Part shown: piece by piece, positions 17,447-26,363 of the stretch
Numbering within the stretch: position 1 is the stretch's first letter
Layout: each line of letters starts with the position of its first letter
Assembly: GCA_051870755.1 (NCBI GenBank)
Contig: JBJECE010000012.1
Coordinates: 115,819 to 179,818, forward strand
Source: W0P28-013 sp051870755
GTDB taxonomy: Bacteria; Bacteroidota; Bacteroidia; Bacteroidales; Paludibacteraceae
Length of the DNA: 64,000 bases
Direction: 5' to 3'
Position numbers and translations under genes: made by a program
Notes under the pieces: model-generated
The model's input: only the letters and a program-made list of their open reading frames with translations
What the model was told of the DNA's origin: nothing
Database searches by the model: none

Positions 17447-18148
17447 GTGGGGACGCTTTACCTGATACCTACAATGTTGAGCGACAGCCCGTTACGGCAT
17501 ATTCTGCCTGACGGGAATGCCGACGTCATTGTGCGCCTGAAGGTGTTCATCGTGGAGAATGTGCGCACGGCGCGCCGCTTTCTGAAACAGGTAAACAAGG
17601 ATATTGTCATCGACGACTTGCGCTTTTTCGAACTGAATCAGCACACCGACATCAACCAAATCGCTTCGTATCTCGAGCCGCTGCTGCAAGGCAGCGATGT
17701 CGGCATCATCAGCGAGGCGGGCTGCCCCGCCATAGCCGACCCCGGAGCCGATGTGGTGGCGTTGGCGCAACAAAAAGGCATCAAAGTGGTGCCGTTGGTC
17801 GGGCCGTCGAGCATACTGCTGTCGCTCATGGCAAGCGGCTTCAATGGGCAAAGTTTCGCCTTCAACGGCTATCTGCCCATCGACAAAAATGCACGCACAC
17901 AACAACTCAAACTACTCGAAAAACGCGTTTATGCCGAACATCAAACACAGATTTTCATCGAAACGCCGTACCGCAACAAACAACTGATTGAGGAGTTGTG
18001 TAAAAATTTGCAACCGCAGACCAAATTGTGCATCGCAAGCGACATTACCGGCGCCAACGAATACATCAGAACACAAACGGTGGCAGCCTGGAAAAAAGCA
18101 TTGCCCGATATTGGCAAGGTGCCTTGTATATTTTTGATTTACAAATGA
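17447..18148 (+). CDS. RsmI-like tetrapyrrole-methylase-fold protein
   Basis: This 233-residue protein is related to the RsmI family but is clearly diverged. The first strand is LYLIPTMLSD in place of the usual IPTPVGNL, and the loop motifs read GIISEAGCPAIADPGADVV and LVGPSSILLSLMASG. FNGYLPIDKNAR and FIETPYRN match RsmI in order. A SAM-dependent methyltransferase role is likely, but the target is unknown. It starts with GTG, only 6 bp after the MFS stop, and fabG follows by 27 bp. True rsmI is present at 3936, so this is a second, separate subfamily known mainly from Bacteroidetes. Confidence 0.8.
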   Translation: MGTLYLIPTMLSDSPLRHILPDGNADVIVRLKVFIVENVRTARRFLKQVNKDIVIDDLRFFELNQHTDINQIASYLEPLLQGSDVGIISEAGCPAIADPGADVVALAQQKGIKVVPLVGPSSILLSLMASGFNGQSFAFNGYLPIDKNARTQQLKLLEKRVYAEHQTQIFIETPYRNKQLIEELCKNLQPQTKLCIASDITGANEYIRTQTVAAWKKALPDIGKVPCIFLIYK

Positions 18149-18175
18149 TTAACTTATATTTATTGAATAGCAATC

Positions 18176-18922
18176 ATGGAATTACTGAAAGGTAAAGTGG
18201 CGCTGATCACCGGCGCGGCACGCGGCATCGGCAAGGCGGTGGCGCTGAAATTTGCGCGCGAAGGTGCCGACATCGCCTTCACCGACTTGGAAATCAACGA
18301 CCAAGCCGAACAAACCCGACAAGAGATCGAAGCCTGCGGCGTAACTTGTCGCGCCTACGCATCGAATGCGGCCGATTTCGACGCTACACACGCCGTGGTC
18401 GAGCAAATCAACCGCGATTTCGGCCATATCGACATATTGGTGAACAACGCCGGCATCACCAAAGACGGCCTGATGCTGCGCATGACCGAACAACAATGGG
18501 ACGCCGTCATCAACGTCAATCTGAAATCGGCCTTCAACTTCACGCACGCCATCGTGCCTGTGATGATGCGCCAACGCGGCGGCTCCATCATCAACATGAG
18601 TTCGGTGGTTGGCGTAAACGGCAACGGCGGACAATGCAACTACGCAGCATCGAAAGCCGGCATGATTGCCCTGGCCAAATCCATCGCCAAAGAGGTCGGG
18701 TCGCGCGGCATACGCGCCAACTGCATCGCGCCGGGCTTCATTCTCACCGACATGACACAGCAACTGCCCAACGATGTGCGCGAACAGTGGATTAAAACCA
18801 TTCCGTTGCGCCGCGGTGGCACACCCGACGATGTGGCCAACGTCGCCACATTCCTCGCCTCCGACCTGTCGAGTTACGTCAGCGGGCAGGTGATACACTG
18901 CTGCGGCGGCATGAGCATGTAA
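18176..18922 (+). CDS. fabG: 3-oxoacyl-ACP reductase FabG-type SDR
   Basis: This 248-residue short-chain dehydrogenase probably reduces 3-oxoacyl-ACP with NADPH in fatty acid elongation. The nucleotide-binding motif is TGAARGIG near residue 13, followed by NNAGITKDGLMLRM. The catalytic Ser, Tyr and Lys are visible in NMSSVVG and YAASKAG. APGFILTDM and the C-terminus GQVIHCCGGMSM are those of FabG, although the usual end is VNGGMYM. Last gene of a three-gene run; a good terminator follows. Confidence 0.88.
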   Translation: MELLKGKVALITGAARGIGKAVALKFAREGADIAFTDLEINDQAEQTRQEIEACGVTCRAYASNAADFDATHAVVEQINRDFGHIDILVNNAGITKDGLMLRMTEQQWDAVINVNLKSAFNFTHAIVPVMMRQRGGSIINMSSVVGVNGNGGQCNYAASKAGMIALAKSIAKEVGSRGIRANCIAPGFILTDMTQQLPNDVREQWIKTIPLRRGGTPDDVANVATFLASDLSSYVSGQVIHCCGGMSM

Positions 18923-18934
18923 AGAAAAGGCTCC

Positions 18935-18962
18935 AACTCCCGATTTTGTCGGGAGTTTTTCG
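18935..18962 (+). terminator. Terminator after fabG
   Basis: ACTCCCGA (18936-18943) pairs with TCGGGAGT (18949-18956) across a five-base loop and is followed by five T. Confidence 0.9.
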
Positions 18963-19070
18963 CTTTTTGTTAAAAAAATGCTCCCGATACTTGTTTTTTT
19001 TGAAAAATATCGCTAACTTTGTCGCGATTATTCTGATATGTGAATTTTCTAACCTTAATATCAATACAAC

Positions 19071-21653
19071 ATGAAAAAAATTAGCATTTTTCTGGGGATG
19101 TTGCTTGTCTGTTTTACCTTGCAGGCTGAATCCTATGGCATTTTAGTGAACGGCACCACCTATTTTGCCGGTACGCTGAACACCGGAAACAGTAATTCGG
19201 ATTTCACCGAATACATGGCTTTGGGTGTCCCGTTAAAAAGCGGTGATTACTTTCAGCTCTACGATAAAGAAAACGCTGCTGCATGGGCGGTAACTTTGGA
19301 TAGTTATAGCACATCGAGCGTGACGTTGTCGTCCGACCGCTACAACTGTACCGCCGATGGTTGCTACGATTTTTACATTAAATTAAAATATCAAGCCGAC
19401 CAATTGTATGTTGGCGCTGCAACAGGCGATTGCTCCGGCAATACAGGTGAAACCATCAGTGGTGGTAACACCGGTGGCGGCGATACCGGCGGTGGTGATA
19501 CAGGTGGCGGTGATACCGGCGATTACACTTCCTCTGTACCAAGCCAATGTCCCGATGTGATGTTGCAGGCTTTCTATTGGGACTCGAATGTTGACAAAGG
19601 CTACGGCGACACTAAATGGGCTACACTCAATGGTCAAGCCAGCGAAATTGCCGCCTACTTCGACCTCGTTTGGTTGCCACCATCGGCCAAATCGAGTGGC
19701 GGCGTTGGCTATATTCCCAAACAATACAGCAACCAAACCAGCGACTGGGGAACCCGTGCCGAACTCGAAAAATTCATTGCCGCCATGCACGCCGGCAACA
19801 CCAAAGTGATAGCCGACATCGTTATTAACCACGCCGGCAACAAATCGAGTTGGTGCGATTTCTACAAGATGGATTTCGGTGAATATGGCGTGTTCGAACC
19901 GGACGCCTCGTGGATTACGCGCGACGATGAAGTGTGGAGCGATCCCTCGGCAACAGGTTGTACGGTTGGCGTAGGCGCTTCGCCCGATGATGGTCAAGGT
20001 GACCCGAAAAACTACGGCGCTGCACGCGACTGGGATCACAACAACGCCCAAGTGCGCGAGATGTGTCGCGCCTACCTGAAATGGATGAAAAACGAAATGC
20101 ACTACGACGGCTGGCGTTACGACTACTGCAAAGGGTTCCACGAATCGCATATCAACGACTACAATACCGCTTCGCAGGCCTATTTCTCGGTGATGGAGTG
20201 GTGGGACGGCAATCCGGAAGAACTGAAATCCGCCATCGACCGAGCAAGTTACAACACGCTCACATTCGACTTTGCTACCAAATACGATGTGTTCCAAAAT
20301 GCCATGGCGAACCAAAACTACCAAATTAAGGGTAAAGGCTTGCTGGGTGCCGGCTATTCGAAATATGCGGTAACGTTCATCGATTCGCATGACTCGTTCG
20401 GTCGCGAAGATGCGGCGGACATTATGGGTAAAAACGACGGCAGCAGCATCAATAACAAGAGCCTCATCTTGCAATGCAATGCCTATATTCTGTCGATGCC
20501 GGGTATTCCTTGCGTATTCTATCCGCATTGGGTGAAATACAAAGAGGAGATAAAACCGATGATTATGGCACGCAAATTGGCGGGCGTACACAGCGAAAGT
20601 GCTGTTTCCGACGAGGCTGCAAGCGGTTATTACAAAGCCACCATCACCGGCAAAACGGGTAGCATCGTCATGTATCTCGGATCGGCCTACACTGATGCAG
20701 CACCGAGCGGTTACACGCTGGCTTGCAAAGATGCCGGCTACGCCGTGTATTACAAGACGACTCTGTCGAACACGGTTTCGCTGACTGTAACACCGGCTTC
20801 GGGAACTTACGACAAAGCCATCACCGTCAGCATGACGGCTGCAAGCATCGGCACGCCAACCATCTACTATACGCTCGATGGCAGCGAGCCTTCGGCTTCA
20901 TCGACCAAATACACGGCTCCATTTGCGGTGAATGCAACCACCACACTGAAAGCTATTGCCATCAGCGGCAGCAGCAAAAGTGAAGTGGTAACGCGCGAAT
21001 ATGTCATCGAAAAACCGGTCGAAGAGGAACCCGACCCAATGCCGACCACCGGCATCACGGTGCGCTTCCGCATTGCTGACGAATGTGATTGGGATTTGAC
21101 GCAAGGCGTTTCCTATTGGATGTGGCACGACAAAACAGATGGCAAATTTGTCAAAGCCGATAAAACCGGTAATTGGTACACCTACACGTTCCCCGACGGG
21201 ACGGTAACACCATTTAATATTATTGCTGTCAATGGCAATCAAGAATGGAGTTCGGCCGAATATCAAACTGACGATATTGAAGGTGTAACGGAGAGTACTT
21301 GTTACTACGTTACGTCGAAAGGCGCAGGTGTAGTAGGCGATGATGGCTCGTCGTGGAAACGCCGTGCTACGGCTGTCGATTGCAACTATGTACCCGACGC
21401 GCTGCCCACCATTACACGCGCCGAAGCGTTGACGTTATGCCCGAATCCGACCAAAGGCACGTTGGCTATCAATGCCGGCAGCAATATCGACCGCATCGAA
21501 ATCTATTCGTGCATGGGCGCGTTGGTGGATACACACACCGCCGGCACCACGGCACAAACGATTGATGTAACCGGCTTGCAAAACGGCATGTACATTTTGC
21601 GTGCTACGTTGGAAAACGGCACCACGTCGGTTGGCAAATTCGTAAAACAATAA
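19071..21653 (+). CDS. Secreted GH13 alpha-amylase with CBM and T9SS domain
   Basis: This 860-residue enzyme hydrolyses starch-type alpha-1,4-glucan outside the cell. A signal peptide (residues 1-19, LVCFTLQAES) is followed by a small beta domain and a linker of GGGDTG repeats (about 128-150). The GH13 barrel spans about 158-540. The nucleophile Asp351 is in GWRYDYCKG, the acid/base Glu376 in VMEWWDG, and the third Asp441 in FIDSHDS. A chitobiase-type C-terminal domain follows at about 565-650 (YTLDGSEPSASSTKY), then a starch-binding-like module at about 660-765 and a type A sorting domain opening LTLCPNPTKGTL. It is monocistronic, flanked by terminators, and may feed a glycan transporter. 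Confidence 0.93.
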   Translation: MKKISIFLGMLLVCFTLQAESYGILVNGTTYFAGTLNTGNSNSDFTEYMALGVPLKSGDYFQLYDKENAAAWAVTLDSYSTSSVTLSSDRYNCTADGCYDFYIKLKYQADQLYVGAATGDCSGNTGETISGGNTGGGDTGGGDTGGGDTGDYTSSVPSQCPDVMLQAFYWDSNVDKGYGDTKWATLNGQASEIAAYFDLVWLPPSAKSSGGVGYIPKQYSNQTSDWGTRAELEKFIAAMHAGNTKVIADIVINHAGNKSSWCDFYKMDFGEYGVFEPDASWITRDDEVWSDPSATGCTVGVGASPDDGQGDPKNYGAARDWDHNNAQVREMCRAYLKWMKNEMHYDGWRYDYCKGFHESHINDYNTASQAYFSVMEWWDGNPEELKSAIDRASYNTLTFDFATKYDVFQNAMANQNYQIKGKGLLGAGYSKYAVTFIDSHDSFGREDAADIMGKNDGSSINNKSLILQCNAYILSMPGIPCVFYPHWVKYKEEIKPMIMARKLAGVHSESAVSDEAASGYYKATITGKTGSIVMYLGSAYTDAAPSGYTLACKDAGYAVYYKTTLSNTVSLTVTPASGTYDKAITVSMTAASIGTPTIYYTLDGSEPSASSTKYTAPFAVNATTTLKAIAISGSSKSEVVTREYVIEKPVEEEPDPMPTTGITVRFRIADECDWDLTQGVSYWMWHDKTDGKFVKADKTGNWYTYTFPDGTVTPFNIIAVNGNQEWSSAEYQTDDIEGVTESTCYYVTSKGAGVVGDDGSSWKRRATAVDCNYVPDALPTITRAEALTLCPNPTKGTLAINAGSNIDRIEIYSCMGALVDTHTAGTTAQTIDVTGLQNGMYILRATLENGTTSVGKFVKQ

Positions 21654-21672
21654 TTGATACGGATGCTCAATG

Positions 21673-21704
21673 AAAAAATCCCCGCCTTTTTGGTGGGGAT
21701 TTTT
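21673..21704. terminator. Bidirectional terminator
   Basis: AAATCCCCGCC (21676-21686) pairs with GGTGGGGATTT (21692-21702) with one G-T-type mismatch. A-rich and T-rich flanks let it serve the amylase gene and the convergent CDF gene. Confidence 0.85.
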
Positions 21705-21728
21705 GTTGCACTGTAGCAGCACGCAATT

Positions 21729-22628
21729 TTATTTCACCGGCTCGATGTGAATGATGACCTGCGTGCGGTCGCCGTATTTTTGGCGCAACCGCTGTTCGAC
21801 GTCGCGCGTTATCGCATGCGATTCGGTTACGCTCATGTCGCCACGCACACGCACATGCAGTTCGACAGCAATGCCGGCACCGATGCGGCGCGTTTTCAGG
21901 TTGTGCACATCGCTCAAGCGATCGTCTGCCAGCACCAACGCCACGATTTCGTCCTCCTGCTCCTTGGGCAACGACCGTTCCAGCAGTTCGTTCAGTCCAG
22001 GCATCACCAAATCGTAAGCCACTTTGATGATCAATGCACCGACGACAATGGCTGCAATGGGGTCGAGCACGCGCCACTGTTCGCTCAAAAAATAGGCGCC
22101 ACCAATGCCAAGCAGCGTTCCAATCGACGAAAAGGCGTCGGAGCGGTGGTGCCACGCATTGGCTTTCAAGGCCGGCGAATTAACGCGTTTGGCAGTTGCC
22201 ATCGTGTACCAATAGAGCGCCTCTTTGGCTGCAATCGACACGGCGGCTGCCACCAATGCCACGATACCTGGGCGGGCAATACTCTCGCCGCGCACCACTT
22301 GCGCAATGCGTTCGGCGCTATCGACCAAAATGCCGATGGCGACACCTGCCAACGCTACGCCGATGACGACGGTCGCCAGCGTTTCGTACTTGCCGTGTCC
22401 GTAGTCGTGGCACTCATCTTTCGGCTTGGCCGAGAGGCGCACAAACAGCAGAACCACAATGTCGGTGGCAAAGTCGGACACTGAATGTACGCCGTCGGCA
22501 ATCATGGCACCGCTGCGCCCCACGATGCCGGCCACCAATTTGCCGGCCGACAACACGACATTAACAAAAAAGCCGATCCACGTCGCTTTGTAGATGGCAC
22601 GTTCGCGCGTTTCTGTTGCGTTTTTCAT
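21729..22628 (-). CDS. Cation diffusion facilitator, metal exporter
   Basis: This 299-residue inner membrane antiporter probably exports Zn2+, Fe2+ or a similar divalent metal against protons. Six membrane helices are evident. The transport-site residues are in ADGVHSVSDFATD (helix 2) and HHRSDAFSS (helix 5), a His/Asp-Asp pattern typical of zinc/iron CDF proteins. The last 90 residues form the cytoplasmic metallochaperone-like domain (VHNLKTRRIGAGIAVELHVR, ending VIIHIEPVK). Its ATG overlaps the stop of the marR gene by four bases, so both are translated from one message. MarR control of export is inferred. Confidence 0.92.
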   Translation of the reverse strand: MKNATETRERAIYKATWIGFFVNVVLSAGKLVAGIVGRSGAMIADGVHSVSDFATDIVVLLFVRLSAKPKDECHDYGHGKYETLATVVIGVALAGVAIGILVDSAERIAQVVRGESIARPGIVALVAAAVSIAAKEALYWYTMATAKRVNSPALKANAWHHRSDAFSSIGTLLGIGGAYFLSEQWRVLDPIAAIVVGALIIKVAYDLVMPGLNELLERSLPKEQEDEIVALVLADDRLSDVHNLKTRRIGAGIAVELHVRVRGDMSVTESHAITRDVEQRLRQKYGDRTQVIIHIEPVK

Positions 22629-23041
22629 AATTTGACAGTCAATTTTTCGAGAATTTGTACCAAAAGTTCGATTTCGTGCGGCTCCAAGGTTTCGGTTATC
22701 AGTTCCGAAAAACGCTCGTGCGCGTAGGCGTGCATGGCGTTTATTTGGCGCCCTTTGTCGGTCAGATGCAGGTGCGAATTGCGCCGGTCGTCGTCCGATG
22801 GCACTTTGTACACATAGTTGCGCTCTATCAGTTTGTCGATGCCGACGGTTACGGTCGGTTTGGTCAACTGCAGTGCCGACGCCAATTCCGTGATGTTCGG
22901 GTTGCCCAACTGACTGATGACTTCGAGGTAGTGCATTTGGGTGAGTGTCAGTTCTTTCAAGTCGAAGTACTCTTTGGCCTGTTCTTCCATTTCGCCCAAA
23001 CTGTGCGATAGTTTGGCTATCACGCCGATGATGCGTTCCAT
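22625..23041 (-). CDS. MarR-family transcriptional regulator
   Basis: This 138-residue dimeric winged-helix regulator has its helix-turn-helix at about 45-85 (ITELASALQLTKPTVTVGID) and the wing DDDRRNSHLHLTDKGR, both standard for MarR. A longer frame starts at 23071, but that codon lies inside the -7 promoter box (23076-23069), so 23041 is the real start. Four bases of overlap with the CDF gene indicate coupled translation. A double palindrome in its own promoter suggests autorepression. The ligand may be a metal, since the only partner gene exports one; this is inference. Confidence 0.9.
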   Translation of the reverse strand: MERIIGVIAKLSHSLGEMEEQAKEYFDLKELTLTQMHYLEVISQLGNPNITELASALQLTKPTVTVGIDKLIERNYVYKVPSDDDRRNSHLHLTDKGRQINAMHAYAHERFSELITETLEPHEIELLVQILEKLTVKL

Positions 23042-23068
23042 GACAATTAGCAATTTTGTTTTCGGCTG

Positions 23069-23099
23069 CAAAGATAGTTAGTTTTATCTAACTAACAAA
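23069..23099 (-). promoter_or_regulatory. marR-CDF promoter with overlapping MarR operator
   Basis: The minus strand shows TATCTTTG (23076-23069) and TTTG (23099-23096) separated by 19 bases, a full Bacteroidetes promoter. The spacer is filled by two overlapping perfect 7-bp inverted repeats. One is TAGTTAG/CTAACTA (23075-23081 and 23088-23094) and the other is GTTAGTT/AACTAAC (23077-23083 and 23090-23096). This is the look of a MarR operator, placed to block RNA polymerase. Confidence 0.78.
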
Positions 23100-23111
23100 A
23101 TTTTTGCGCAT

Positions 23112-23139
23112 AAAAAAGCACATTTTTGCAATGTGCTTT
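23112..23139 (-). terminator. Terminator after glnS
   Basis: AAAGCACAT (23115-23123) pairs with ATGTGCTTT (23131-23139). On the minus strand the stem is followed by TTT TTT, just past the glnS stop. Confidence 0.85.
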
Positions 23140-23159
23140 CTATTACTGAATGTTAAGCC

Positions 23160-24848
23160 TCAGACTTTTTTAGCCCAAGTGTCCTTCAGCGCGACTGTGC
23201 GGTTGAAAATCAGGTGTTCCGGCGTGGAATCCGGATCAACGCAGAAATAGCCCACTTTCAGGAATTGGAACTTGTCGAGCGGTTGCGCTTTGGCCAATGC
23301 GGCTTCGACGCGCACGCCTTGCACCACTTTCAGCGAATCGGGATTGAGCAGTTCGCGGAAATCCTTGTCCGATGCCGAAGGGTCTTCGACGGCAAACAAA
23401 CGGTCGTACACGCGCACTTCGGCTTCGACGCTATCGTCGATGTTCACCCAATTGATGGTGCTTTTCACCTTGCGGTTGCCGCCTTCGGTACCGCTTTTCG
23501 TGGTCGGGTCGTATTCGCAATACACGATCGTGATGCGCCCGTCGGCATCTTTGTCGCAGCCGGTGGCTTTCACAATGTAGGCGCTCTTCAGGCGCACTTC
23601 GCGGCCGTTCGGCGACAAGCGGAAAAAGTCCTTCGGCGCCTCTTCCATGAAATCGCCGCGCTCGATGTACAATTCGCGTCCGAACAGCAATTCGCGCGTG
23701 CCGGCGTGTTCGTCGTCGGGATTGTTCTCGGTCAGCAGCACTTCTGTCTGATTTTCGGGATAGTTGGTGATGACCAATTTGACGGGGTCGAAAATGGCAC
23801 TCACGCGTGTGGCGCGCGGTTTCAAATCCTCGCGTGCGGCATATTCGAGCAGCGACACGTCAATCATGCCTTCCACTTTGGTGTAGCCGATTTTGTCGAT
23901 AAAGTTGCGAATGGCTTGCGGTGTGTATCCGCGACGGCGCAAACCGCACACAGTAGGCATACGCGGGTCGTCCCAGCCGGCTACAAGGCCTTCTTGCACG
24001 AGTTGCAGCATCTTGCGCTTGCTCATCACCGTGTAGGTGATGTTCAGCCGGTTAAATTCGCGCTGTTTTGGTCGATAGTCGCCTTCGACAAATTGGTCGA
24101 GGAACCAATCGTACAGCGGGCGGTGCACTTCGAACTCGAGCGTGCAGATGGAGTGTGTTACGCCTTCGAAATAGTCGCTCTGACCGTGTGCGAAGTCGTA
24201 CATCGGATAGACTTTCCAAGTGTAGCCGGTGCGGTGGTGCGGGTGCGACGTGATAATGCGGTACATAATCGGGTCGCGGAAGTGCATATTCGGGTGCGCC
24301 ATGTCGATTTTGGCGCGCAGCACCATCGAGCCTTCGGCAAATTCGCCACGATTCATGCGTTCGAACAAATCGAGGTTTTCGGCTATCGGGCGGTCGCGAT
24401 ACGGACTGTTGGTGCCGGCTTCGGTGGGCGTGCCTTTTTGTTGCGCAATGGTTTCGGCCGACTGCTCATCGACATAGGCTTTCCCCTCTTTGATAAAACG
24501 GATGGCCAAATCGTACAACTGTTGAAAATAGTCGGAGGCATAATAGATGTTTTGCCACTTGAACCCCAACCATTTAATATCTTCGGTGATGGAATCGACA
24601 TATTCCACATCTTCTTTCACGGGGTTCGTGTCGTCGAAACGCAGGTTGCACGTGCCGTTGTACTTCTCGGCAATGCCGAAGTCCATGCAAATGGCTTTGA
24701 CGTGCCCAATGTGCAGATAACCATTCGGTTCAGGCGGGAAACGTGTCTGAATGCGGCCGCCGTTGCGCCCTTCCTGCAAGTCGTTTTCTACAATCTGTTC
24801 GATAAAGTTCAAACTTTTTTTCGGAGTTTCTTCCACTGTTGTTGTCAT
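23160..24848 (-). CDS. glnS: Glutaminyl-tRNA synthetase
   Basis: This 562-residue class I synthetase charges tRNA-Gln with glutamine. The HIGH motif is in PNGYLHIGHVKAICMDFG near residue 46, followed by LRFDDTNPVKEDVEYV. The KMSKS-type loop is VMSKRKML near residue 268. The C-terminal anticodon-binding beta-barrels are complete, with RLSPNGREVRLK and GYFCVDPDS, which are GlnRS rather than GluRS features. A minus-strand -7 box TAATTTTG (24876-24869) gives a short leader. It ends just before a terminator. Confidence 0.97.
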   Translation of the reverse strand: MTTTVEETPKKSLNFIEQIVENDLQEGRNGGRIQTRFPPEPNGYLHIGHVKAICMDFGIAEKYNGTCNLRFDDTNPVKEDVEYVDSITEDIKWLGFKWQNIYYASDYFQQLYDLAIRFIKEGKAYVDEQSAETIAQQKGTPTEAGTNSPYRDRPIAENLDLFERMNRGEFAEGSMVLRAKIDMAHPNMHFRDPIMYRIITSHPHHRTGYTWKVYPMYDFAHGQSDYFEGVTHSICTLEFEVHRPLYDWFLDQFVEGDYRPKQREFNRLNITYTVMSKRKMLQLVQEGLVAGWDDPRMPTVCGLRRRGYTPQAIRNFIDKIGYTKVEGMIDVSLLEYAAREDLKPRATRVSAIFDPVKLVITNYPENQTEVLLTENNPDDEHAGTRELLFGRELYIERGDFMEEAPKDFFRLSPNGREVRLKSAYIVKATGCDKDADGRITIVYCEYDPTTKSGTEGGNRKVKSTINWVNIDDSVEAEVRVYDRLFAVEDPSASDKDFRELLNPDSLKVVQGVRVEAALAKAQPLDKFQFLKVGYFCVDPDSTPEHLIFNRTVALKDTWAKKV

Positions 24849-24956
24849 AACTTGAAAATTTAGCGCTGCAAAATTACTTTTTTTTCTTCAAAGAGCCGCT
24901 ATAATCTGCCTTAAATCAGCAAAAAACAAAAAAAATGATATTTTTTGCCGAAAAAA

Positions 24957-24988
24957 TTTGGTTGGTTCAAAAAAATGTACTACCTTTG
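24957..24988 (+). promoter_or_regulatory. Promoter of the three-tRNA operon
   Basis: TTTG (24957-24960), a 20-base spacer and TACCTTTG (24981-24988) form a clear promoter about 40 bases before the first tRNA. Confidence 0.8.
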
Positions 24989-25029
24989 CACCGCAATTCG
25001 GAAGAGATTTGCGTTTAGTTTGATTTATT

Positions 25030-25102
<73 letters not shown>

Positions 25103-25151
25103 CTTTCACAAAAAGCAGTATGAGGCTGCTTTTTTTCTTGAAAAGTCTGTT

Positions 25152-25236
25152 GCCCAAGTGGCGGAATTGGTAGACGCGCACGTTTCAGGTGCGTGTGTCG
25201 CGAGATGTGCAGGTTCGAGTCCTGTCTTGGGCACCA
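25152..25236 (+). tRNA. tRNA-Leu (anticodon CAG)
   Basis: A class II tRNA with a long variable arm. The acceptor stem GCCCAAG pairs with CTTGGGC. The anticodon loop TTCAGGT sits between CACGT and GCGTG, giving CAG. CCA is encoded at 25234-25236. Confidence 0.95.
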
Positions 25237-25238
25237 TT

Positions 25239-25325
25239 GCGTAGGTGGTGAAATTGGTATACACGCTACTTTGAGGGGGTAGTGGTCGCAAGATCGTGTG
25301 AGTTCGAGTCTCATCCTACGCACCA
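25239..25325 (+). tRNA. tRNA-Leu (anticodon GAG)
   Basis: A second class II leucine tRNA, two bases after the first. The acceptor stem GCGTAGG pairs with CCTACGC. The loop TTGAGGG lies between CTACT and GGTAG, giving GAG. CCA is encoded at 25323-25325. Confidence 0.95.
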
Positions 25326-25337
25326 AAATCAGAAAAC

Positions 25338-25374
25338 AAAAAGACACTTCATAAATGTGGTGTCTTTTTTTTGT
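25338..25374 (+). terminator. Terminator of the tRNA operon
   Basis: AAAAGACAC (25339-25347) pairs with GTGTCTTTT (25360-25368), followed by more T. Confidence 0.85.
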
Positions 25375-25665
25375 TGTTTGTTTTCGGGCTGAAAGTGTTT
25401 TGTTGTGCGGTCTTCTCTTTTTTTTGTTTGCGGTAGGCGGATGCAGTGTGTCATTACATTTCTCACTACTCATTGCTCATTACTAATTGGTTAGAACCCT
25501 TTGTCGCTGCGCGACATTTCCCATGCCTACCGGCAGGCAGGCTTAAAAAGGGCAAATCTTCACGCAAAACAGACACAAAAAAGCCCTCCTTCAGGAGGGC
25601 TTGGGAGGCTGCGGAGCAAGAAAAAACTCCTCACTCCGCATTCCTAATTATCTCTGATCTCGGTT
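25375..25665. repeat. Intergenic repeat modules and a minus-strand terminator
   Basis: No gene is seen. The stretch holds modules found also at 12.9-13.9 kb and 26.7-27.0 kb: CATTTCTCACTACTCATTGC, CCTACCGGCAGGCAGG, and CTCCTCACTCCGCATTCCTA. Within it AAGCCCTCC (25581-25589) pairs with GGAGGGCTT (25594-25602). Its T-run is on the minus strand, so it should end transcription of the FISUMP gene. Confidence 0.75.
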
Positions 25666-26280
25666 CTATTCACATACAGGGCGAACAGTTAGACCAGTGT
25701 AACGTACATTTACGCCATCAAACCAATCATCTTGATCACAAGCCAGTATCCATACTACATCTTCCGATTCTTCTGTGGCCGGTGAACTCGACCAATAGCC
25801 ACCAACTTCATTTTTGAAGGCAAGATCGAAACTATCGCGCATACCTGCAGCCGGCAAGAAAATTGAATTTCCATTTTTTTCGCTTGTAACAAGGTATCCG
25901 GACGTTGTCGTGCCACCATAATTACTTCTCCATTCCCATGTACATTGCTCTATTAGTTCAAGCCATTCGGCATGTGTCGGCATACGCCAATTCCCACCCA
26001 TATTCACATGTGCGGCATCTCTATTCAATGGCAATGTAATAGGATCTGAATAATACTGGTAATTAGACTCTGTGTAGGAATTTTTAATGGTAGTTTCTCC
26101 CCAAGCGTAGTAGTTGCCGTAAGCTTCCGGTTTGGATGCTCCGACGTTGCAAGTTGCCCATTTTACACTCAGCCCAAGGTCAACCCACTCATACCCACTT
26201 TCTGTGCCGTTTTGCGGTTCGCAAGCAGCAAATATCGCTGCTACGCAGCATAATGCTGCAAAAAATTTGATTGTTTTCAT
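25666..26280 (-). CDS. FISUMP-domain lipoprotein
   Basis: This 204-residue lipoprotein has a lipobox at residues 15-20 (AAIFAAC). Most of the mature part is one FISUMP-type domain (fibrobacter succinogenes major paralogous domain). It opens YEWVDLGLSVKWATCNVGAS and continues with NYYAWGET, NWRMPTHAEW, and a C-terminal GGYWSSSP and TGLTVRPVCE. The domain is related to C-type-lectin folds and is common in Bacteroidetes surface proteins; its ligand is not known. The start at 26280 gives the signal peptide. The longer frame to 26373 has none and is rejected. Confidence 0.85.
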   Translation of the reverse strand: MKTIKFFAALCCVAAIFAACEPQNGTESGYEWVDLGLSVKWATCNVGASKPEAYGNYYAWGETTIKNSYTESNYQYYSDPITLPLNRDAAHVNMGGNWRMPTHAEWLELIEQCTWEWRSNYGGTTTSGYLVTSEKNGNSIFLPAAGMRDSFDLAFKNEVGGYWSSSPATEESEDVVWILACDQDDWFDGVNVRYTGLTVRPVCE

Positions 26281-26363
26281 TGTTTTGTAATATTTTTTGC
26301 CTACTCTGTTTTTATCGGATTTTCGGCATGGCTCCGCAGCACCGGAAAGAAAAAATGGTTGGT

